From contig CADCOV010000122.1 in assembly GCA_902803185.1 (NCBI GenBank), positions 1 through 10,021 on the forward strand: DNA of 10,021 nucleotides, written 5' to 3'. The notes beneath the pieces were generated by a model, which ran no database searches, was not told the origin of the DNA, and saw only the letters and a list, made by a program, of their open reading frames with translations. Of the stretch, positions 6,000 to 10,021 are shown one piece after another; positions within the stretch are counted from its first letter, which is position 1; the number at the start of each line of letters is the position of its first letter. This stretch comes from an uncultured Eubacteriales bacterium (GTDB lineage Bacteria; Bacillota; Clostridia; Peptostreptococcales; Anaerovoracaceae). A program made the translations under genes and the position numbers.

Positions 6000-6545
6000 T
6001 TAGTCGTCCAAATGCCGGGTGCTGTTGAGGTATTCCGCACGGATCATGGACTTGAGCTGCAAGTCGATGTAGCGGCCGTTCTTCTTGCCGCCGCTCCTCA
6101 TGATGCCCTCGTCCTTGAAGCCGACCTTGGTGTAGAGATAGGCTGCCGGCTTGTTCTTCAGGAAGTGGTCTAAGGTGACCCGCTCCATGTGGAGGTTGAT
6201 GAAGGCGTACTCCAGGATCTTCCGGAGGGCCTCCTCCCCGTACCCCTGGTTCCGGAGCGAAGGATCCGCGATGTAGATCCTCGTGATGTCCAGGGAATCG
6301 TAGTGATGGTTGATGTTGGAGATGTAGATCCGGCCGATCGGCTTGCCCTCCGGCTTCAGACAGATCGTGAACTGGAGCTGGGTCGGATCGTTCTTCCGCT
6401 CGATGAACTCGGTCACGATCTGCTCGTAATCCCGGTCGTCATCGATGGTGAAGAACTCGTTGACCTCAGGCCTGACCTCCCACTCCGCGAAGAAGGAGCA
6501 GTCGGCAAATGTGGATTCTCTGATGATGAGGCGATTGGTTTCCAT
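6000..6545 (-). CDS. GNAT-family N-acetyltransferase (RimJ/RimL-like), substrate unknown
   Basis: The 181-residue protein has the one-domain GNAT fold. It opens with METNRLIIRESTFADCSFFA (1-20), typical of the RimJ/RimL/SpeG-like branch, and then has the beta-strand region GKPIGRIYISNI (67-78). The acetyl-CoA binding motif A is RNQGYGEEAL (98-107, Q/RxxGxG). The late motif B region LDHFLKNKPAAYLYTKVGFKDEG (125-147) follows, with the N-x-x-A-x-x-L/Y-Y-x-K-x-GF pattern. The enzyme transfers an acetyl group from acetyl-CoA to an amine, which may be a ribosomal protein N-terminus, a polyamine or a small metabolite; nothing here decides between them. It has its own promoter and lies alone between the metF-metH terminator and rpmB, so it is probably a monocistronic accessory gene. 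Start ATG at 6545 with an AGGAGAGG site 6 nt upstream. Confidence 0.9.
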   Translation of the reverse strand: METNRLIIRESTFADCSFFAEWEVRPEVNEFFTIDDDRDYEQIVTEFIERKNDPTQLQFTICLKPEGKPIGRIYISNINHHYDSLDITRIYIADPSLRNQGYGEEALRKILEYAFINLHMERVTLDHFLKNKPAAYLYTKVGFKDEGIMRSGGKKNGRYIDLQLKSMIRAEYLNSTRHLDD

Positions 6546-6569
6546 AGCATTCCTCTCCTTTATGTTTCC

Positions 6570-6597
6570 ATTATATAGCTTTTTCGTTCTAAAGCAA
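6570..6597 (-). promoter_or_regulatory. Sigma-A promoter of the GNAT gene
   Basis: The minus strand carries TTGCTT (6592-6597), a 16-nt spacer and a perfect TATAAT (6570-6575), about 25 nt before the ATG. The transcript would have a very short leader of roughly 15-20 nt that still contains the AGGAGAGG ribosome binding site. The stretch just upstream is AT-rich. The -10 box is strong, the -35 box moderate. Confidence 0.75.
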
Positions 6598-6645
6598 TGC
6601 TAATTCGAAAAATATGACGCCTTTTCCATGCACTTTTCGCCGTAC

Positions 6646-6685
6646 AAAACAAAACGGCAGCCTTTTTATTATCTAAAGGTTGCCG
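6646..6685 (-). terminator. Intrinsic terminator of the metF-metH unit
   Basis: About 50 nt after the metH stop the minus strand reads CGGCAACCTTT - AGATAATAA - AAAGGCTGCCG, an 11-position stem with one A-C mismatch and a 9-nt loop. It is followed by TTTTGTTTT. The arrangement is typical of Rho-independent termination. A smaller CCCC-AAA-GGGG hairpin lies earlier, right after the stop codon. The stem is nearly symmetric, but no T-tract follows it on the plus strand, so it acts on this strand only. Confidence 0.88.
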
Positions 6686-6738
6686 CGTAATTATTATCGT
6701 AAACTATACCGTTCGATCCCCTTTGGGGGCGGCCTTCT

Positions 6739-9138
6739 TCAGCCGAAGACTTCCTTCGCCCGGTCCGCGGAGGCCTTGGCGTCCTTCACGTAGAAATCCG
6801 CGCCGATCCTCAGGGCGTAATCCTCGGTCAGGACCGCGCCTCCCGCCATGATCCGGCAGTGCGGCGCCCGCTTCTTCACCAGGGCGATGGTCTCCTCCAT
6901 GCTGCCTAAAGTCGTGGTCATGAGGGCCGACAGCCCAAGCAGCCTGCAGTCCTGGGCCACGACGGTGTCCGCGATCAGCTCCGGATCCACGTCCTTCCCC
7001 AGGTCGATCATCTCGTAGCCGTAGTTCTCCAGGATGACCTTGACGATGTTCTTGCCGATGTCGTGGATGTCCCCTTTGACGGTGGCGACGACGATCTTCC
7101 CCTCGCTGGCCTGTCTGGCGCCGGAGGCCTGGATCGTCTCCTTGACGGCGTCAAAGGCGCTCTGGGCCGTGGTGGCGGTCAGGATGAGCTGCGGGATGAA
7201 GATCCTTCCCTTCTCGAACTCCTCCCCCGCCCGGTCCAGCACCGGGATCAGGTCCTCGTTGATGACGGCGATCGGGTCCTTCTCCTTCAGCAGCGCGAAG
7301 GTCAGGGCCTTCGCTTCGGCGGCGAGGCCGTTGGCGATGGCGTAGCCCAGGGTCCCCGGCTCCGGTCCCGCGTTCTTCACCGTCTGACCGGGAGCGCCTC
7401 CAGCCGCGGGGGCCGAAAGCTCCGCCGCGTACTTCTCGATGTAGGAAGCGGCGCCCTTATCGATGTTCATGATCAGGCGGTACACGTCCACCGCCCGCAC
7501 CATCTCGGCGTCCGACGGGTTGATGATCGGAAGATCCAGCCCGCTCATCAAAGCCATCTGCAGGAAGTTTTTGTTGATCATCGGCCGGTTCGGCAGGCCG
7601 AAGGAGATGTTGGAGACGCCTAAGGCCGTCCTGAGTCCCAGGTCCTCCTTCACCTTGCGGAGGGCAAAGAGCGTGTTGGAGGCGTTCTCCTGCTCCGCGG
7701 AGACGGTCAGCGTCAGGCAGTCGATGTAGATGTCCCGCTTCGGGATCCCCAGGGCCTCCGCCCGCTGCAGGATGCGGGAGGCGATGGCGAGCCTGGTGGC
7801 CACGTCCTTCGGGATGCCTTCCTCGTCTAAGGTCAGTCCCACGACGGCTGCGCCGTACTTCTTTACCACCGGCAGGATCCGGCTGAGGGAGCGCTCCTCT
7901 CCGTTCACGGAGTTCACGATGGCCTTGCCCGGATAGATCCGAAGGGCCGCTTCCAGCACCTCCGGGTTCCCGGAGTCGATCTGAAGCGGTGCGGTGGTGA
8001 CCCCTGCCAGGGCCCGGACCGCCTTCAGCATGGCGTCCTTCTCATCGATGCCCGGGACGCCCGCGTTCACGTCCAGGATCTCCGCACCGGCGTCGGTCTG
8101 CTCCGCCGCCAGGGCCTGGATGTATTCGTAATCCCCGTTCTTATAGGCTTCCTTGAGCTTCTTCTTGCCCGTCGGGTTGATCCTCTCTCCGATGATCCGC
8201 GGCTGGTCGATGACGACGGTCGCCTCAGGGGAACAGACCGCGGACGGGATGGACGGGTCCTGTTTGCAGTAGGTTTTGCCGCGGAAGGCCCGCTTCAGGG
8301 CCGCGACGAACCGCGGGTCGCTGCCGCAGCAGCCGCCCACCAGCTTGACCCCGTACGGGATCAGCTCCGTACAGCCTTCGGCGAACTCCTCCGGCGTGAA
8401 CGGGTATTCCCCCGTCGACGGGTCCGGCAGGCCTGCGTTCGGCTTCGCGATGATCGGCAGCGTCGTCCAGCGGGAGAGCTCCTCGATCATCGGGATGAAT
8501 TCCTTCGGTCCCAGCGAGCAGTTGATGCCGATGGCGTCCGCCCCCAGGCCCTCCAGCACCAGCGCCATGGCGGAGAGCTGGGTGCCGGTGAAGGTCCTGC
8601 GGTTCTCCTCGAAGGTCAGGGTGACCATCACCGGGAGGTCCGTGTTCTCCCGGGCCGCCAGGAGCGCGCAGCGAGCCTCCCTGAGGTCCGTCATGGTCTC
8701 GATGACGATGAGGTCCGCCCCCTTCCCGGCCAGGACCTGCTTCTGGAACATGCCGTAGGCGTCCTCGAAAGACAGGGTCCCATAGGGCTCCATCATGACC
8801 CCGAGGGGCCCGATGTCCAGGGCGACCAGGGTCTCCGTCCCCTCCGCCGCCTTCCTGGCGTTCGCCACGGCGGCACCGATCAGCTGCTCGGTGGTGTAGG
8901 CGGTCCCTTCGGTCTTGCGGTCGCTGACGCCGAAGGAGCAGCTGTAGATGATGTCGCTGCCCGCGTCGATGTACTGTTTATGGATGGAGGTCACCGCCTC
9001 CGGATGGGTGATGTTCAGGGCCTCCGGGAGCTTCCCCAGGTCCAGCCCCAGGCTCTGGAGCATGGTGCCCATGGCGCCGTCCAGGAAGACGAACTCCCTG
9101 TCCGCGAGGAAGGCCTGAAATCTCTCTTTTGCTGTCAT
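6739..9138 (-). CDS. metH: Cobalamin-dependent methionine synthase, short form lacking the reactivation domain
   Basis: The 799-residue enzyme transfers a methyl group from methyl-tetrahydrofolate through cobalamin to homocysteine, making methionine. Domains in order: homocysteine S-methyltransferase (about 1-290), starting DGAMGTMLQ at 20-28, with zinc ligands C207, C270 and C271 (GGCC); pterin-binding domain (about 312-560), with GERINPTGKKK at 317-327 and DVNAG at 356-360; an Ala/Gly/Pro linker (about 575-596); the helical cobalamin cap (about 597-675); and the Rossmann cobalamin domain, with KGDIHDIGKN at 688-697 (DxHxxG, lower axial ligand H692) and GGAVL (766-770). E. coli MetH (1227 residues) has a further C-terminal SAM-binding reactivation domain; here the protein ends right after the B12 domain. 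The start at 9138 has a GGAAGGAG site, 15 nt after metF. Methyl-THF from MetF is the natural substrate. Catalytic residues look intact. Confidence 0.95.
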   Translation of the reverse strand: MTAKERFQAFLADREFVFLDGAMGTMLQSLGLDLGKLPEALNITHPEAVTSIHKQYIDAGSDIIYSCSFGVSDRKTEGTAYTTEQLIGAAVANARKAAEGTETLVALDIGPLGVMMEPYGTLSFEDAYGMFQKQVLAGKGADLIVIETMTDLREARCALLAARENTDLPVMVTLTFEENRRTFTGTQLSAMALVLEGLGADAIGINCSLGPKEFIPMIEELSRWTTLPIIAKPNAGLPDPSTGEYPFTPEEFAEGCTELIPYGVKLVGGCCGSDPRFVAALKRAFRGKTYCKQDPSIPSAVCSPEATVVIDQPRIIGERINPTGKKKLKEAYKNGDYEYIQALAAEQTDAGAEILDVNAGVPGIDEKDAMLKAVRALAGVTTAPLQIDSGNPEVLEAALRIYPGKAIVNSVNGEERSLSRILPVVKKYGAAVVGLTLDEEGIPKDVATRLAIASRILQRAEALGIPKRDIYIDCLTLTVSAEQENASNTLFALRKVKEDLGLRTALGVSNISFGLPNRPMINKNFLQMALMSGLDLPIINPSDAEMVRAVDVYRLIMNIDKGAASYIEKYAAELSAPAAGGAPGQTVKNAGPEPGTLGYAIANGLAAEAKALTFALLKEKDPIAVINEDLIPVLDRAGEEFEKGRIFIPQLILTATTAQSAFDAVKETIQASGARQASEGKIVVATVKGDIHDIGKNIVKVILENYGYEMIDLGKDVDPELIADTVVAQDCRLLGLSALMTTTLGSMEETIALVKKRAPHCRIMAGGAVLTEDYALRIGADFYVKDAKASADRAKEVFG

Positions 9139-9153
9139 GATGGCTCCTTCCGC

Positions 9154-10017
9154 CTACAGGAGGCTGCGGATGCTCTCCGTGATCCTGCGGGCCACGTAAG
9201 GGTTGTTCATCGTGTAGAGGTGGATGCCGTCCACGCCGTGGGCGATCAGATCCACGATCTGGTCCACCGCGTAGGCGATGCCCGCATCCCGCATAGCTTC
9301 CTTGTTATCGCCGTATTTCGCCATCATCCGGGAGAATTTGGCCGGCAGGCTCGCGCCGCACATGGAGACCATCTTCTCGATCTGGGCCGCGTTGATGACC
9401 GGCATGATGCCCGCTTCGATCGGCACGTCGATCCCGGCGATCCGGGCTTTGTCCCGGAAGTCGTAAAACATCTGATTGTCGAAGAACAGCTGGCTCACCA
9501 GGTGGCTGGCGCCGGCGTCCACCTTCTTCTTCAGGTTGATGATGTCGCTGACCACGTCCGGGCTCTGCGGATGTCCCTCCGGATAACAGGCGCCGGAGAT
9601 GCCGAACTCCGGATGCCCGGCGTGGATGTAGGCGGCCAGGTCGCTGGCGTGCTCGAAATCGCGGCAGGGCTCCTGCCCTTCCACCATATCTCCCCGGAGC
9701 GCCAGGATGTTCTCGATGTGGCCCTCCTTCATCTGGCGGATGGCCTCGTCGATGTCCGCTTTCGTGGAGTTCACGCAGGTCAGGTGGGCGGCGGTCTCCG
9801 TGTGGTAGATGTTTTTGATTGCGGAGGCGATGGCGATGGTCATGTGATCTGCCAGTGAGCCTCCGGCGCCGTAGGTCACGGAAATGAAGGCAGGCTTCAG
9901 ATCCGCCAGCTTCTCTATGGTGTCGAAGACCTTCTCCACCGGGTCGTTCCGTTTCGGCGGGAAGATCTCAAAGGAAAAGACGGTCTTGTCTCCGGTAAAC
10001 ATGTCATGCAGCTTCAT
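9154..10017 (-). CDS. metF: 5,10-methylenetetrahydrofolate reductase MetF
   Basis: The 287-residue flavoprotein (E. coli MetF has 296) reduces 5,10-methylene-THF to 5-methyl-THF, the methyl donor for MetH encoded next to it. Family motifs are present: FSFEIFPPK (14-22) with the catalytic glutamate E17; VTYGAGG (47-53); HLTC (78-81); ILALRGD (104-110, D110 at the FAD-site aspartate); SQLFFD (175-180); and the C-terminal HLYTMN (266-271). The ATG at 10017 leaves only four bases of window upstream, so its ribosome binding site and any leader such as a T-box, SAM or B12 riboswitch are out of view. The N-terminus lines up well with the family (about 13 residues before FSFEIFPPK), so the start is plausible. 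The gene is complete inside the window; co-transcription with metH is expected because only 15 nt separate them. Confidence 0.97.
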   Translation of the reverse strand: MKLHDMFTGDKTVFSFEIFPPKRNDPVEKVFDTIEKLADLKPAFISVTYGAGGSLADHMTIAIASAIKNIYHTETAAHLTCVNSTKADIDEAIRQMKEGHIENILALRGDMVEGQEPCRDFEHASDLAAYIHAGHPEFGISGACYPEGHPQSPDVVSDIINLKKKVDAGASHLVSQLFFDNQMFYDFRDKARIAGIDVPIEAGIMPVINAAQIEKMVSMCGASLPAKFSRMMAKYGDNKEAMRDAGIAYAVDQIVDLIAHGVDGIHLYTMNNPYVARRITESIRSLL

Positions 10018-10021
10018 GGTC

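Noticed and set aside
5977-6005. Intrinsic terminator for the GNAT gene
   Set aside because: A 6-bp hairpin is present but is followed by GAAAAATG on the transcribed strand. Without a T-tract it does not meet the criteria and is listed only as a hairpin.
6705-6735. tRNA T-loop-like string GTTCGATCCC on the plus strand (6711-6720), possibly a tRNA 3' end or integration site
   Set aside because: The flanking bases do not pair into a T-stem, no acceptor or anticodon arm is found upstream, and no CCA end or integrase gene is nearby. The adjacent CCCC-AAA-GGGG hairpin is a simple post-stop structure.
1-10021. Search for CRISPR repeats, insertion-sequence ends, toxin-antitoxin pairs, phage or defence genes
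   Set aside because: I saw no regularly spaced repeats, no long terminal inverted repeats and no transposase or nuclease motifs. Nearly all of the window is filled by recognised housekeeping genes with matching composition.

Overview
The window reads almost entirely on the minus strand and looks like an ordinary chromosomal housekeeping region of a GC-rich (roughly 60 % G+C by eye) Firmicute, most likely an anaerobic member of the Clostridia/Eubacteriales. Three things support this: strong AGGAGG-type ribosome binding sites, an Asp23/Gls24-recG-rsmD-coaD-tmcAL gene order that echoes Bacillus and clostridial chromosomes, and a B12-dependent methionine synthase of the short form common in anaerobes. 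I cannot name the genus. No mobile element, CRISPR array, tRNA, rRNA, phage gene or defence system is visible.

Transcription runs from high to low coordinates. (1) 10017-6739 is a two-gene methionine/one-carbon unit: metF (5,10-methylenetetrahydrofolate reductase) makes methyl-THF, and a short cobalamin-dependent MetH uses it to methylate homocysteine. It closes with a clear intrinsic terminator at 6646-6685. (2) 6597-6000 is a single GNAT acetyltransferase with its own sigma-A promoter. (3) 5946-5577 is rpmB (ribosomal protein L28), which has a strong promoter with an UP-element-like A-tract array, a structured leader of about 95 nt and a strong terminator. (4) 5529 to the left edge is a tightly packed seven-gene run: nhaC-family Na+/H+ antiporter, Asp23/Gls24 protein, recG, rsmD, coaD, a helical protein of unknown function, and the beginning of tmcAL. 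Junctions are overlaps of 4-20 nt or gaps of 12-14 nt, so co-expression is very likely. Apart from the antiporter, this set is translation, RNA modification, DNA repair and coenzyme A metabolism.

The longest gene-free stretches are about 190 nt (6546-6738 and 5816-5999), and both are explained mostly by promoters, a leader and a terminator. I found no convincing new system. The points most worth a second look are the rpmB promoter/leader, the antiporter sitting where a YloV/FakA-type gene would be expected near asp23-recG, the missing reactivation domain of MetH, and the conserved-looking but unassigned coiled protein between coaD and tmcAL.
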